Of a DNA stretch of 64,000 nt, positions 21,047 to 30,110 are shown in pieces (within the stretch, counting starts at the first letter, position 1; each line of letters starts with the position of its first letter). The notes below the pieces were generated by a model that was not told the DNA's origin, did not search any database, and saw nothing but the letters and a program-made list of their open reading frames with translations. This stretch comes from Leptospira limi (GTDB lineage Bacteria; Spirochaetota; Leptospiria; Leptospirales; Leptospiraceae), in assembly GCF_026151395.1 (NCBI RefSeq), contig NZ_JAMQPV010000001.1:2048501-2112500 (forward strand), in the 5' to 3' direction. Made by a program: the position numbers and the translations under genes.

Positions 21047-21370
21047 ATGCTCAATTTAGATTTTTTCACATCCCAAATCCTAATCCTTGCCCAAGAAGAA
21101 GGAGCTAAGTCTTCTCTTCAGTCCCTCATCATCATTCCGATTATGCTCGTCGCAATGTACTTTCTTGTGATCCTGCCTAACAAAAAGGAAGAGAAAAAAA
21201 GAAAAGAAATGATCACGAACCTTCAAAAAGGGGATACTGTTGTGACTAGTAGTGGACTTCACGGTAAAATCGTAGAGTTCAAAGACAATAATGAAACAGT
21301 TGTTTTGAATGTAGCAGCGAATACAAATGTAACATTTGAGACTAGCTCCATCCTCAAGAAAAAAGTATAA
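21047..21370 (+). CDS. yajC: Preprotein translocase subunit YajC
   Basis: Single-pass inner-membrane accessory of SecDF-YidC. Residues 20-45 are hydrophobic (LIIIPIMLVAMYFLVILPNKKEEKKRKEM), then a basic stretch and the conserved NLQKGDTVVTSSGLHGKIVEF domain. 107 residues. The next gene begins one base after the stop, and secD and secF follow. Confidence 0.93.
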   Translation: MLNLDFFTSQILILAQEEGAKSSLQSLIIIPIMLVAMYFLVILPNKKEEKKRKEMITNLQKGDTVVTSSGLHGKIVEFKDNNETVVLNVAANTNVTFETSSILKKKV

Positions 21371-21371
21371 A

Positions 21372-22001
21372 ATGAAATCATTCTTCTCCTTACTACTGTT
21401 TCTAGTTTTTACAACATCCCTCTTATCACAAGAGGGTTTGGATTTTTTGGATAAGGTGAATGATAAACCTAAAACTACCACTAAACCCAAGGAAGATTCA
21501 GTCCAAACGACAACCAAAAAACAAACAACCGTTGTAACACAGACTGGAACCACAACAGGAAAGAAGAAAAAATCCAAAAAGAAATCAAAACAAAACCAAC
21601 TGGCTACAGAGTCAATTCCACAAAACAATAATTTGGTGGCGAACCAGAATGGTAATCCAGTGGTTGTGGAAAAAACATTGAATCCAGTGGAAAAACAACC
21701 ATTGGTGACCGAAGAGGAAGAAGTTGTAACCAATGCAAATTGGATAGATACACAAGTCTCTGTGGAACCATCAGGCCTGCCTGGTTTTGCCTCTGACTTA
21801 AAAATAACAAATAATGAAGTTACGAATGTTGCATCTGAATCAATTGGAAACAAAGATTCAGGAAAATCATTCTTTAACTTTTCCGATTTTTTTGCAAAAT
21901 ACAAAAAAGCAATGATGATCCTTGGAATCATCATTCTATTTGCTTTTTACAGACTTAGATCCGCACGTCCAGGCTCTAGTAGCCGTTCATATAGAAGATA
22001 A
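21372..22001 (+). CDS. Unrecognised exported protein between yajC and secD
   Basis: I do not recognise this 209-residue protein. It starts at ATG 21372 (the open frame reaches back into yajC). It has a signal peptide (SFFSLLLFLVFTTSLLSQ). A Thr/Lys-rich low-complexity stretch (about 35-75, containing GKKKKSKKKSKQNQ) and an acidic linear region follow. Near residue 180 one transmembrane helix (AMMILGIIILFAFY) precedes a short basic tail with SRSYRR. Topology suggests a long periplasmic, mostly disordered segment anchored near the C-terminus. Its position, one base after yajC and 22 bp before secD, suggests a lineage-specific helper of protein export. Confidence 0.7.
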   Translation: MKSFFSLLLFLVFTTSLLSQEGLDFLDKVNDKPKTTTKPKEDSVQTTTKKQTTVVTQTGTTTGKKKKSKKKSKQNQLATESIPQNNNLVANQNGNPVVVEKTLNPVEKQPLVTEEEEVVTNANWIDTQVSVEPSGLPGFASDLKITNNEVTNVASESIGNKDSGKSFFNFSDFFAKYKKAMMILGIIILFAFYRLRSARPGSSSRSYRR

Positions 22002-22023
22002 AATTTTTTAGGAGCAAACCAAC

Positions 22024-23958
22024 TTGCAATCGTATCGACTCTTACTTCTACCGTTTTTCATATTAGTGGTATCTTTTACCATTTTATACCCAAATTTTGC
22101 CGACCGTACTTTAAAAGTGGTTGTGAGAGAGGATGTGTATTCACTTCCTGAAGCTGAGCAAAAAACACTAGTTAGTGGACTTTTTGATCGTTGGGAAAAA
22201 GATTATGGAAAAAGTTCTGGTTGGACCATCGAACCAAAAGGAACACTCCCACCGAAAGAAAATCCTTTTTATACGGTAAAGGGACGTTTTATCACTTCTG
22301 CTAAAATTAACCAAATATCCCAAGAGAACCAAGGTCTTGTGAATGAATCCAAAAACAAATTGGAACCGACATGGATTGAAAATATGATCCGTGGCGGAAA
22401 ATCTTTGTCCATCAAACTTGGTCTCGACTTACAAGGCGGAATGAGAGTTGTTCTAAAAGGGGATTTTGAGGATTACACTTCAAAATTACGTGATTTGTAT
22501 GCAAAAGAAATTGCTGAATTAAATCTTACATTGAATAACCAAGCGGCAAAACCGGAAGAGAAAGAAAAAGCAAAAAATCGATTATCTGAAATTGAATCTA
22601 GTTTTGATTTATCTCCGATGCGTAAGATCGTTGAGTTAGAAAAAGCAAAGATGATCATTGATAATCGTCTCACTACACAAAACTTAACAGAACCACAAGT
22701 TAGGATCCAAAAAGAACAAGATGCGATCGAAGTTTCCCTTCCTGGAGTTTCTAACTCTGCTGCGATTTTAGAAATTTTACAAAACACTGAAACTGTTGAA
22801 TACCGCTTAGAAGAACCTAATCCATTTACATTCAAATCTCAAATTGCTGAAAACGAGAGACGAATGATGGATCTTGGACAAAGAGAAAAAACTGATATTT
22901 ATTTATTCCAAGAACTTGTAAAAAACAAAGCAGGGAAAAAAGCCCAAGATGAGTTTTTGGCAGAATTAGAACGAAAATACAATATCCCAAAAGACTACAA
23001 AGTATATGCGATGTGGGCTCGTGGGAATTCTGCTAAGTCAACGTTACTCCCTAGAAGTTTTGTCGTATTGGAACGTAAAATTGCCCTCTCTGGCAATGAT
23101 ATGACCAATGCACAACCTTCTTATAATTCCAATTCCTATGGATGGATGGTGAGTTTTACTTTAACACCGAATGGAGCTGAGAAATTTTTTGACCTCACTT
23201 CTGAAAACCGAGGCCGTAACCTAGCAATTGTTTGGGGTGATAAAGTGATCTCCAATCCTGTGATCAATGATCCAATTGCTGGTGGTCGTGCTGAAATTTC
23301 TGGAAGTTTTTCAGAACAAGAAGCCATTCGTTTGGCAAACGTGATTTCAGAAGGGGCTCTTCCAATTCCACTTTCCGTTTTGGAAATGCGTTTTATTGGA
23401 CCAACCCTTGGGATTGAATCCATTGAAGTGGGTGTAAAGGCTGTTGCGATTGGATTTTTCTTGGTAATGGTTTATATGATCTTCTATTACCGCTTAGGTG
23501 GATTTATTGCTGATCTTTCCTTACTTGTGAATATCATCATCCTTGCGGCTCTTTTGACTCTCATGGATTTTACACTGACCCTTCCTGGGATTGCAGGGAT
23601 CATCTTAACGGCTGGTATGGCAGTCGATGCAAACGTAATCATCTATGAGAGGATACGTGAAGAAATTGAAGAGGGAAGGGCATTGTCCATTGCTGTTACG
23701 AGGGGTTTTGAAAATGCTTTCTGGACCATTATGGATGCAAACGTCACAACCTTAATTGCAGGGATTTTAATGATCCGTCTTGGAAATGGACCTATCAAAG
23801 GTTTTGCGATCACACTTTGTTGGGGTATCGTGACAACACTTTTCACATCCTTATTTTTATCTCGTTTGTTTATGGAACTTTCTGTGAACCGAATGGGAAT
23901 CCATCATTTGAACTTAAGGCCTTTTTTCTTTGGAAAAAAAGAGGGTAACCATGCGTAA
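22024..23958 (+). CDS. secD: Protein translocase subunit SecD
   Basis: Proton-driven export motor partner of SecF. After TM1 comes a large periplasmic domain. Conserved D1 motif LGLDLQGGMRVVL lies near residue 135; the C-terminal half has ISGSFSEQEAIRLANVI, IGPTLGIESI and five further membrane helices with AGMAVDANVIIYERIREE. 644 residues. TTG 22024 is set by AGGAG at 22010-22014. The periplasmic domain has a charged helical insert (about 150-215) compared with E. coli SecD. It overlaps secF by 8 bp. Confidence 0.95.
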   Translation: MQSYRLLLLPFFILVVSFTILYPNFADRTLKVVVREDVYSLPEAEQKTLVSGLFDRWEKDYGKSSGWTIEPKGTLPPKENPFYTVKGRFITSAKINQISQENQGLVNESKNKLEPTWIENMIRGGKSLSIKLGLDLQGGMRVVLKGDFEDYTSKLRDLYAKEIAELNLTLNNQAAKPEEKEKAKNRLSEIESSFDLSPMRKIVELEKAKMIIDNRLTTQNLTEPQVRIQKEQDAIEVSLPGVSNSAAILEILQNTETVEYRLEEPNPFTFKSQIAENERRMMDLGQREKTDIYLFQELVKNKAGKKAQDEFLAELERKYNIPKDYKVYAMWARGNSAKSTLLPRSFVVLERKIALSGNDMTNAQPSYNSNSYGWMVSFTLTPNGAEKFFDLTSENRGRNLAIVWGDKVISNPVINDPIAGGRAEISGSFSEQEAIRLANVISEGALPIPLSVLEMRFIGPTLGIESIEVGVKAVAIGFFLVMVYMIFYYRLGGFIADLSLLVNIIILAALLTLMDFTLTLPGIAGIILTAGMAVDANVIIYERIREEIEEGRALSIAVTRGFENAFWTIMDANVTTLIAGILMIRLGNGPIKGFAITLCWGIVTTLFTSLFLSRLFMELSVNRMGIHHLNLRPFFFGKKEGNHA

Positions 23959-24889
23959 TATCAATTTCACGAAGTACAAATACTTCACTCTTAGTTTTTC
24001 TTTCTTAGCAATTGTATTTGGTTTTGTTGTGACCTTTTCGAAATACGGTGGGTTTGCACATTCCCTCGATTTTAATGGGGGACTTCGTACGGTTGTTGAA
24101 CTTCCAAAAGACAAAACAAGAACTGATATCGAAACATATTTCCAATCCAAACAAATTGAAGCCGTTGTGATTTTACTGGAAAAGGAAAAGAATATTTACC
24201 AATTGGATATTGGTCTCGGATCCCTCCCTACCATCGAGGCACTTTACAAAGAAATCCCTGAGGACAAACGAGAATCTTCTACGTCAGCGATTGACAGGTT
24301 TGTTCAACTTTTACGATTTGAGTTTAACCTTCCAAAGGAAAAAGTCCTGTCTGCAGACCAAGTTGGTGCTGTAGTGGGTGGAGAGTTAACCGAAGTTGGT
24401 ATCACTTTACTCTTAACTACACTAGCTATCATCCTATTGTATTTGAGCATTCGATCGCAGTTTAAATTTGCCCTTGCCTCGGCCATTGCACTTGTTCATG
24501 ATATTTTGATGACACTTGCGCTCATTGGATTTTTACAAATCAAACCAAGTGTTCCCATCATTGCAGCACTCCTCACATTACTTGGTTACTCCATCAATGA
24601 TAAAATTGTGGTGTTTGACAGGATTCGAGAAAATGCACATGGAAAAGATAATCTAGCTCTTTCCAATATCATCAATGTATCGATTGCACAAACTCTTGGT
24701 AGAACTATCAATACATCGTTTACAACAATGATCTCCGTTGTGGCTATCATTGTAGGTGGAGCAGCAGAATTGTATGACTTTGCCTTTGTATTACTATTTG
24801 GTGTAATTGTTGGAACCTATTCTTCTATTTACATTGCAGCTCCCATTTCCGAGATTTATGACCAACTCAGGAAGAAAAAGTTCGCTTAA
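23951..24889 (+). CDS. secF: Protein translocase subunit SecF
   Basis: Pairs with SecD. Motifs FSLDFNGGLRTVVEL-like HSLDFNGGLRTVVEL at the N-terminal periplasmic domain, then VGAVVGGELTEVG, GYSINDKIVVFDRIREN and six membrane helices. ATG 23951 with GAGGG just upstream is preferred to the in-frame ATG 23930, which lies deeper in secD. About 312 residues. ribD follows after 10 bp, so riboflavin genes may be on the same transcript. Confidence 0.94.
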   Translation: MRNINFTKYKYFTLSFSFLAIVFGFVVTFSKYGGFAHSLDFNGGLRTVVELPKDKTRTDIETYFQSKQIEAVVILLEKEKNIYQLDIGLGSLPTIEALYKEIPEDKRESSTSAIDRFVQLLRFEFNLPKEKVLSADQVGAVVGGELTEVGITLLLTTLAIILLYLSIRSQFKFALASAIALVHDILMTLALIGFLQIKPSVPIIAALLTLLGYSINDKIVVFDRIRENAHGKDNLALSNIINVSIAQTLGRTINTSFTTMISVVAIIVGGAAELYDFAFVLLFGVIVGTYSSIYIAAPISEIYDQLRKKKFA

Positions 24890-24899
24890 TTCAAATTAG

Positions 24900-26186
24900 A
24901 TGGATGTAGGGAAAAAGAAGGAACTTTATTCTCTACATTCCTTACTCGGGTTTCTTGCCATGGGCAAAACGGGCGGAAACCCTCCTGTATCAGCAGTAAT
25001 TACCAATGGAAAGGGGGATGTGTTAGAAAAAGCACACACTAAAGAATTTGGCGGGAACCACGCGGAACGGGAACTTTTCTCCTTACTTGCAAAAAAACAT
25101 TCCCAATCCCAAACTGCACCAAACCCAATCCTTTCTGATTCCATACTATCCGTTAGCCTTGAGCCTTGTACTCATTTTGGCAAAACACCACCTTGTCGAG
25201 ATTTGGTGTTAGAATACCAACCCAAAGAATTACTTCTAGGATGGAAGGACCCAAATCCACTGATAACATCTGGAGATTGGACTTCTTACAAACAAAAGGG
25301 GATTCAAGTTCGATTGGATCCTGTTCTTGCGAATACATCCTTACCCTTTTTACAAGGGTTTCTCAAACGAATGAAAACTGGATCCCCTTGGGTATGGATC
25401 AAAGTTGCTACTTCGAAAGAAGGAAATTATACAAGTTCTGATTATCAAAAAGAAAGAGTCAGTGGCGAAGACTCGGACTTATATCTGCAATTGTTACGTG
25501 GGAAATTTGATGCAGTAGCTGTGGGTCCCAATACATTAAAAGTCGACGAACCATCATTAAATTTTAGAATCACTGATTCTATGGTTGAGAAAGCTGGAAT
25601 TCTAAAACGAGTTACGGATCTTATTCCATTTTTTGACGCAGCTAGCCATTTGTTTTCTGCACTATCCCAGTGGGGAAAAGAATCTGTTGCAACTCACCAA
25701 TTAGAAGAAGAAAAATACCAACCTTACCGAGTCTTTGTCTTGGATTCTAAAACCCTTCCCAGTGAGTCGTTTTGGAAAAAACAAGAAGAACTGACCGAAC
25801 GGTATGGGAAAAAACTATGCCTTTTTTTCTTGCTAAACAATGAGAATGGTGTTGGTGTTCGGAATGGTTTACCAGATCCAATCAAATCTAAAATTGAAAC
25901 CCTTTCTCTCCATCCTGTATTTTCACTAGGAAAAACGGATGGGAATTCCTTCTTACAAACATTGGGTAAAATTGGTATTAATACAGTGTTATGTGAGGCA
26001 GGGAGTTTTTTCCCAAATTTTTTAGAGGAAGAACTCGCAGAGGAAGATTGTATTTTGGAGATACGGAATTTGGAAAAATCGATTCCCTATGGAATTCCGT
26101 TTTTGTATTATAATGAACCAATTCATTCTGAATTTTCGATTGGTTCCAATTCTATTTTCATTCGGAAACCAAAAAGGAGAATTTAA
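24900..26186 (+). CDS. ribD: Bifunctional diaminohydroxyphosphoribosylaminopyrimidine deaminase / reductase
   Basis: Second and third steps of riboflavin synthesis. N-terminal zinc deaminase: GGNHAERE supplies His and Glu, and SLEPCTHFGKTPPC the two cysteines. The C-terminal reductase (DHFR-like) half includes AVGPNTLKVDEPSLNFR. 428 residues, larger than the usual 360-380 because of a loosely conserved segment at about 225-300. No FMN riboswitch fits the 10-bp gap after secF. ribE begins three bases after the stop. Confidence 0.92.
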   Translation: MDVGKKKELYSLHSLLGFLAMGKTGGNPPVSAVITNGKGDVLEKAHTKEFGGNHAERELFSLLAKKHSQSQTAPNPILSDSILSVSLEPCTHFGKTPPCRDLVLEYQPKELLLGWKDPNPLITSGDWTSYKQKGIQVRLDPVLANTSLPFLQGFLKRMKTGSPWVWIKVATSKEGNYTSSDYQKERVSGEDSDLYLQLLRGKFDAVAVGPNTLKVDEPSLNFRITDSMVEKAGILKRVTDLIPFFDAASHLFSALSQWGKESVATHQLEEEKYQPYRVFVLDSKTLPSESFWKKQEELTERYGKKLCLFFLLNNENGVGVRNGLPDPIKSKIETLSLHPVFSLGKTDGNSFLQTLGKIGINTVLCEAGSFFPNFLEEELAEEDCILEIRNLEKSIPYGIPFLYYNEPIHSEFSIGSNSIFIRKPKRRI

Positions 26187-26189
26187 ACT

Positions 26190-26798
26190 ATGTTTACAGG
26201 CCTTGTTGAAACTCTTGGAAAAGTCATCCAAATTGAACCCATTGATTCTGGGATCCAATTTACTGTTGTTACAGAATGGGAGAATCCTGATATAAAATTA
26301 GGTGATTCCATTGCTATAAATGGTGCTTGTATGACAGTTACCAAATTTTCTGAATTGGGGAATATTTTCCAATTTTATGCTTCTTTTAAGTCTTTGGAAC
26401 TAACCAACTTATCGAGATTAGGAGAAGGATCTGTTGTCAATCTAGAACGAGCTATGGCCATGGGACAACGGTTTGGTGGTCACATGGTCCAAGGCCATGT
26501 TGATGGAGTTGCAAAAGTCATCAGCCGAAAACAAATTGAAAACGAAGTGGAAGAGTTTTGGGTGGAAATTCCAGAAGACCTACGCAGGTTTTTTGTAAAA
26601 AAAGGATCCGTCACATTGGATGGAATTAGCCTAACCGTTGTAGAGATTGAAGATGGAAAAATCCAACTCATCCTCATTCCCGAAACCATGCAAAAAACAA
26701 ATGCGAAGTTTTGGAAAGTAGATGGAAAACTCAATGTAGAAGTGGATGTACTTGCCAAATACATTGAAAACTATTTGGCAAAAAGAGGGGAATCGTAA
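26190..26798 (+). CDS. ribE: Riboflavin synthase alpha chain
   Basis: Dismutates two lumazines to riboflavin. Starts MFTGLVETLGKV, the family N-terminus; two homologous lumazine-binding repeats follow, with GDSIAINGACMTVT in the first and HMVQGHVDGVAKV / KGSVTLDGISLTVVE in the second. 202 residues. AGGAGAATTTAAACT before ATG is a strong ribosome site. The gene ends five bases from the convergent STAS gene. ribH (lumazine synthase) is not in this window. Confidence 0.94.
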   Translation: MFTGLVETLGKVIQIEPIDSGIQFTVVTEWENPDIKLGDSIAINGACMTVTKFSELGNIFQFYASFKSLELTNLSRLGEGSVVNLERAMAMGQRFGGHMVQGHVDGVAKVISRKQIENEVEEFWVEIPEDLRRFFVKKGSVTLDGISLTVVEIEDGKIQLILIPETMQKTNAKFWKVDGKLNVEVDVLAKYIENYLAKRGES

Positions 26799-26803
26799 GG
26801 AAA

Positions 26804-27184
26804 TTAATTTCTTTTTAATAAATCGTCGATATCGGAATCATCAGAATCCCCGTCGACATATCTTGTTTGAAAATCGGAACTACTCAGAATCTCAAAAAAC
26901 ATATCGAGTTTTGCCAGTTTGAAAACATTTTGGATCATGGGTTTCATTCCAACAAGGAGGAGTTTTCCTTTTTTATTTTTTAAGGAATTGAGACTTTTGA
27001 TGAGAGATCCAATTCCGGAAGAGTCAATGTAATCCAGCCGGCTCATTTCGATCGAAACAAGACTTGGACTGGATTCGATGAGTTTGTTAAAAATCGATTC
27101 AAATTCTTCTGTTGATTCGATATCAAACTTACCTGCGATTTCTATCGTTTTGATCTTCCCTGTGGTGTTTAATTTTAGCTCCAA
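26804..27184 (-). CDS. STAS-domain anti-sigma factor antagonist
   Basis: SpoIIAA/RsbV-like switch protein. The phospho-acceptor loop reads LDYIDSSGIGSL, with the second Ser (S56 from the start used here) as the expected target of an anti-sigma kinase. An acidic C-terminal tail (DGDSDDSDIDDLL) is unusual. I prefer TTG 27184, because GGAGG (27190-27194) sits five bases upstream and the protein then begins MELKLNTTGKIK; the longer ATG 27205 form has no ribosome site. No sigma factor or kinase gene is adjacent, but a SpoIIE-type phosphatase lies at 44491-46227 and could act on it (inference). Confidence 0.88.
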   Translation of the reverse strand: MELKLNTTGKIKTIEIAGKFDIESTEEFESIFNKLIESSPSLVSIEMSRLDYIDSSGIGSLIKSLNSLKNKKGKLLLVGMKPMIQNVFKLAKLDMFFEILSSSDFQTRYVDGDSDDSDIDDLLKRN

Positions 27185-27302
27185 AGCTCCCTCCGATCGA
27201 AACATTTAGACAAAAGAAATAGGAAAAATCAATGAATTTCTTTGGGAATCTTCTTTAATTCGGAACGGCTTTCAGAGTTTTAGTATATAGAGGCCTTTCC
27301 CC

Positions 27303-28511
27303 ATGATACGTCCGATCGAAGAAGCAATCGAAGAAATCCGCCAAGGCAAAATGATCATCCTCGTCGACTCTGAAGACAGGGAAAATGAAGGAGATTTGGT
27401 CTGCGCTTCCCAATTTGCAGACAAAGACAAAATCAACTTTATGGCGACCCATGGACGGGGACTGATTTGTGTCCCAATGGAGAGAGAAAGGTTACAGAGC
27501 TTGGGTCTTGGCAAAATGGTCGATGATTTATCCCTCGGTGACAAACATGGAACTGCCTTTACTGTTTCTGTTGATGCCAAACAGGGAACCACAACAGGAA
27601 TCTCTGCTCATGACAGAGCAAAAACAGTTGAAGTTTTACTCGATCCAAATACAAAACCGGATGACTTGATGCGTCCAGGTCATTTATTTCCCTTACAAGC
27701 CGTGACTGGTGGTGTTTTACGAAGAGCGGGTCATACCGAAGCAGCTGTCGACTTATCTAAGTTAGCAGGTCTTTATCCAAGTGGTGTTATTTGTGAAATC
27801 ATGAATGATGATGGATCAATGGCAAGGATTCCTGATTTGGAAAAATTTGCAAAAACTCATGGTCTGAATATTTATACCATCGAAGACCTCATCCGATACC
27901 GTCGTCATAAAGAAAAACTCATTCACTTAGAAGTAGAAGCAAATCTCCCAACCGAGTTTGGTGATTTTAAAATCAAAGCATATTCCACTCAGATTGATGA
28001 TAAAATTCATATGGCTCTTGTGAAAGGTGAAATCGATCCAAATAAACCAGTACTCGTGAGAGTACATAGCGAATGTTTGACGGGGGATATTTTCTCTTCT
28101 CAACGATGTGATTGTGGACCTCAACTTCATAACGCCCTTCGAATGATTGAAAAAGAAGGAACTGGTGTCCTACTTTACATGAGACAAGAAGGACGTGGGA
28201 TTGGAATCATCAATAAACTAAAGGCGTATTCCTTACAAGAAGGTGGCCTGGATACAGTAGAAGCCAATGAAAAATTAGGATTTGCTCCTGACCTTAGGGA
28301 ATATGGAATTGGAGCACAAATCCTACGAGACATCGGGGTAAAACAGATGAAACTCATCACGAATAACCCTCGTAAAATTGTGGGACTTGAAGGATACAAT
28401 TTGCATGTTACGGAAAGAGTGCCAATTGAAATTGATCCAGTGGAAGAAAATTCTCGTTATTTACAGACGAAAAAAACAAAGTTAGGCCATTTACTCAACC
28501 TGCACGGTTAA
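27303..28511 (+). CDS. ribBA: Bifunctional DHBP synthase / GTP cyclohydrolase II
   Basis: Supplies both precursors of riboflavin. Residues 1-200 are DHBP synthase ([40 protein letters not shown]). Residues 205-402 are GTP cyclohydrolase II, with the zinc cysteines in [17 protein letters not shown] and the catalytic RQEGRGIGI. Both halves keep key residues, so neither seems decayed. A weak TATATAG lies about 10 bp before GAGG and ATG 27303, so it may be transcribed separately from ribD-ribE. Confidence 0.95.
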   Translation: MIRPIEEAIEEIRQGKMIILVDSEDRENEGDLVCASQFADKDKINFMATHGRGLICVPMERERLQSLGLGKMVDDLSLGDKHGTAFTVSVDAKQGTTTGISAHDRAKTVEVLLDPNTKPDDLMRPGHLFPLQAVTGGVLRRAGHTEAAVDLSKLAGLYPSGVICEIMNDDGSMARIPDLEKFAKTHGLNIYTIEDLIRYRRHKEKLIHLEVEANLPTEFGDFKIKAYSTQIDDKIHMALVKGEIDPNKPVLVRVHSECLTGDIFSSQRCDCGPQLHNALRMIEKEGTGVLLYMRQEGRGIGIINKLKAYSLQEGGLDTVEANEKLGFAPDLREYGIGAQILRDIGVKQMKLITNNPRKIVGLEGYNLHVTERVPIEIDPVEENSRYLQTKKTKLGHLLNLHG

Positions 28512-28536
28512 GAACCGAATCGATAAGCTCTCTTCG

Positions 28537-29175
28537 TTAAGGGGAGAGCCTTGACCTAAGCCACTCGTGTTTTTGTTTTTCAAATAAAATGCGATCGTGT
28601 AATCTCCCAACTCTTCCTTGCCAAAATTCGATTTTGATAGGGGATACAGAATAACCTCCCCAAAACTCTGGCATCGGAATTTCCTTTCCTTCCCATTCTT
28701 TGGAAAGTGAGGCAAATTTTTCTTCTAAATATTCTCTAGATGGTACCACCGAACTTTGGTTTGATGTATGGGCTCCAATTTGGGATTCTCTAGGGCGAAT
28801 TGCAAAATAATGTTCTGATTCTTCTTTTGGGATCTTAACGGCAATCCCTTCAATGCGAATTTGCCTTTCTAGTTTTGGCCAAAAAAAATTCAAAGCCACT
28901 CGATTGTTTTCTCTGATGTTTTTCCCTTTATCAGAATGGTAGTTCGTGAAAAATTGAAATTCATTACGGATAAGGCCTTTTAGAAGTACAATTCGTACGC
29001 TTGGTTGTCCATCTTTGTCTACCGTGGCTAGGCTCATAGCATTGGGTTCTGGTTCTCCTTCCTCTTTTGCTTCGGAAAACCAAAGGGAAAACAGTGCCAA
29101 AGGATCAGTTCCAGCTGTGTTTTCTGAAAGGACAGAACGTTTGTAAGTTTGGCGCATATGTGCTAGGTCATTCAT
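28537..29175 (-). CDS. pdxH: Pyridoxamine 5-phosphate oxidase
   Basis: FMN enzyme making pyridoxal 5-phosphate. NAMSLATVDKDGQPSVRIVLLK and FFTNYHSDKGKNIRENNRVALNFFW near the FMN site, then QSSVVPSR and the C-terminal WQGRVGRLHDRILFE are diagnostic. ATG 29175 forms ATGA with the stop of the prepilin peptidase gene; ATG 29184 is an alternative with GGAAGGA upstream. Transcribed third in an operon headed by a PLP-dependent aminotransferase, a plausible cofactor link. Confidence 0.93.
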   Translation of the reverse strand: MNDLAHMRQTYKRSVLSENTAGTDPLALFSLWFSEAKEEGEPEPNAMSLATVDKDGQPSVRIVLLKGLIRNEFQFFTNYHSDKGKNIRENNRVALNFFWPKLERQIRIEGIAVKIPKEESEHYFAIRPRESQIGAHTSNQSSVVPSREYLEEKFASLSKEWEGKEIPMPEFWGGYSVSPIKIEFWQGRVGRLHDRILFEKQKHEWLRSRLSP

Positions 29176-30110
29176 TGGTTCCATAAATCTGAAAATCCTT
29201 CCCATTCATAATTGTGAACGATGAGTTTGCAAAAAAAAGTAAAAAAGAGACCAATCGAAAAATAGAGTCCCATGGGAACTTTTGTTCCTTTGAGTGGTTC
29301 TCCTTTTTTTCGGAGTACCAAACTAAAAGTAACTGCAAGTAGATAGGATGTATTCAGATACACCATCCAAAAGGGATTCCCTGCAATGGCCGCAAAAACA
29401 GGTGAAAAGAGCACGTCCCCAAGGCCTGTCCCACCACGAATCACGAGATAGATGACAAGATAAAAAGCGAAAAAACTCAAATACACAAACAAATGTTCGA
29501 GTCCAATGGTTTCACCAAACAAAAGGAAGTTCGACAAAAATCCAAAACCGAAAAGGAAGGGAAGGTTTTCATAATCGAGAGATAATTTTTTTGCATCCGT
29601 CATCATGGAAATGAGAAGGTGGCCAAATAAAAATAGAAGGCAAATTGTACCAAAAAGGGAATCAGAAATGGAATACACAACCACTGCAATGATTCCAAAT
29701 AAAAATTCAGATAGTGGGTAAAGTTTGGGAACGTTGATCTGACAATGATCACATTTTCCTTTCGTTAAAAACCAACCAAGAATGGGAACTAAATAGAGTT
29801 TGTTTATCGGAGTTTTACATTCAGGGCAGTGGCTCGGTTGTGTAAAAATCACCCTCCAGCGATTGAAACCTTGGAATTCCTTTCTTCCTTTTTCATAACA
29901 GTAGTATAAAATTCGGTCAGCGAGTGTGGTATAAAAACTAGCAAGTGCACCACCAAACAAAAACAAGATGGTAACTGTGGAAAGATTCCAAAGAAAAAAC
30001 CAATTTGTAGTTTCAAAAAAGTCCACAGTGAATGCCAAATCCAGGAAAAGACTTATGATTCTTTTGCCAATTCTTCTAAGGCTTTCATTCCCCGTTTGAG
30101 TGTATCCCAT
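29172..30110 (-). CDS. Prepilin peptidase (A24 family)
   Basis: Polytopic aspartic protease that cleaves and may N-methylate type IV prepilin-like proteins. The N-terminal domain carries two zinc CxxC pairs, HCPECKT and KCDHCQI. Catalytic aspartates are in MMTDAKK and the GxGxGD-type GTGLGDVLFSP. About eight hydrophobic segments. The 312-residue frame overlaps the upstream aminotransferase by 58 bp; the true start may be later (for example GTG 30026), because no ribosome site favours ATG 30110. Leptospira would need it for type II secretion or type IV pili; no pilin gene is nearby. Confidence 0.9.
   Translation of the reverse strand: MGYTQTGNESLRRIGKRIISLFLDLAFTVDFFETTNWFFLWNLSTVTILFLFGGALASFYTTLADRILYYCYEKGRKEFQGFNRWRVIFTQPSHCPECKTPINKLYLVPILGWFLTKGKCDHCQINVPKLYPLSEFLFGIIAVVVYSISDSLFGTICLLFLFGHLLISMMTDAKKLSLDYENLPFLFGFGFLSNFLLFGETIGLEHLFVYLSFFAFYLVIYLVIRGGTGLGDVLFSPVFAAIAGNPFWMVYLNTSYLLAVTFSLVLRKKGEPLKGTKVPMGLYFSIGLFFTFFCKLIVHNYEWEGFSDLWNQ

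Noticed and set aside
21080..21934. 284-codon minus-strand open frame opposite yajC and the unknown gene
   Set aside because: It is antisense to two well-supported genes, has a Val/Phe/Ser-rich composition typical of a shadow of Lys/Thr-rich coding DNA, and no ribosome site.
27206..27302. Possible FMN riboswitch before ribBA
   Set aside because: At under 100 bp the leader is too short, and the conserved AGGG and GAAAUUCCC-type boxes are absent.
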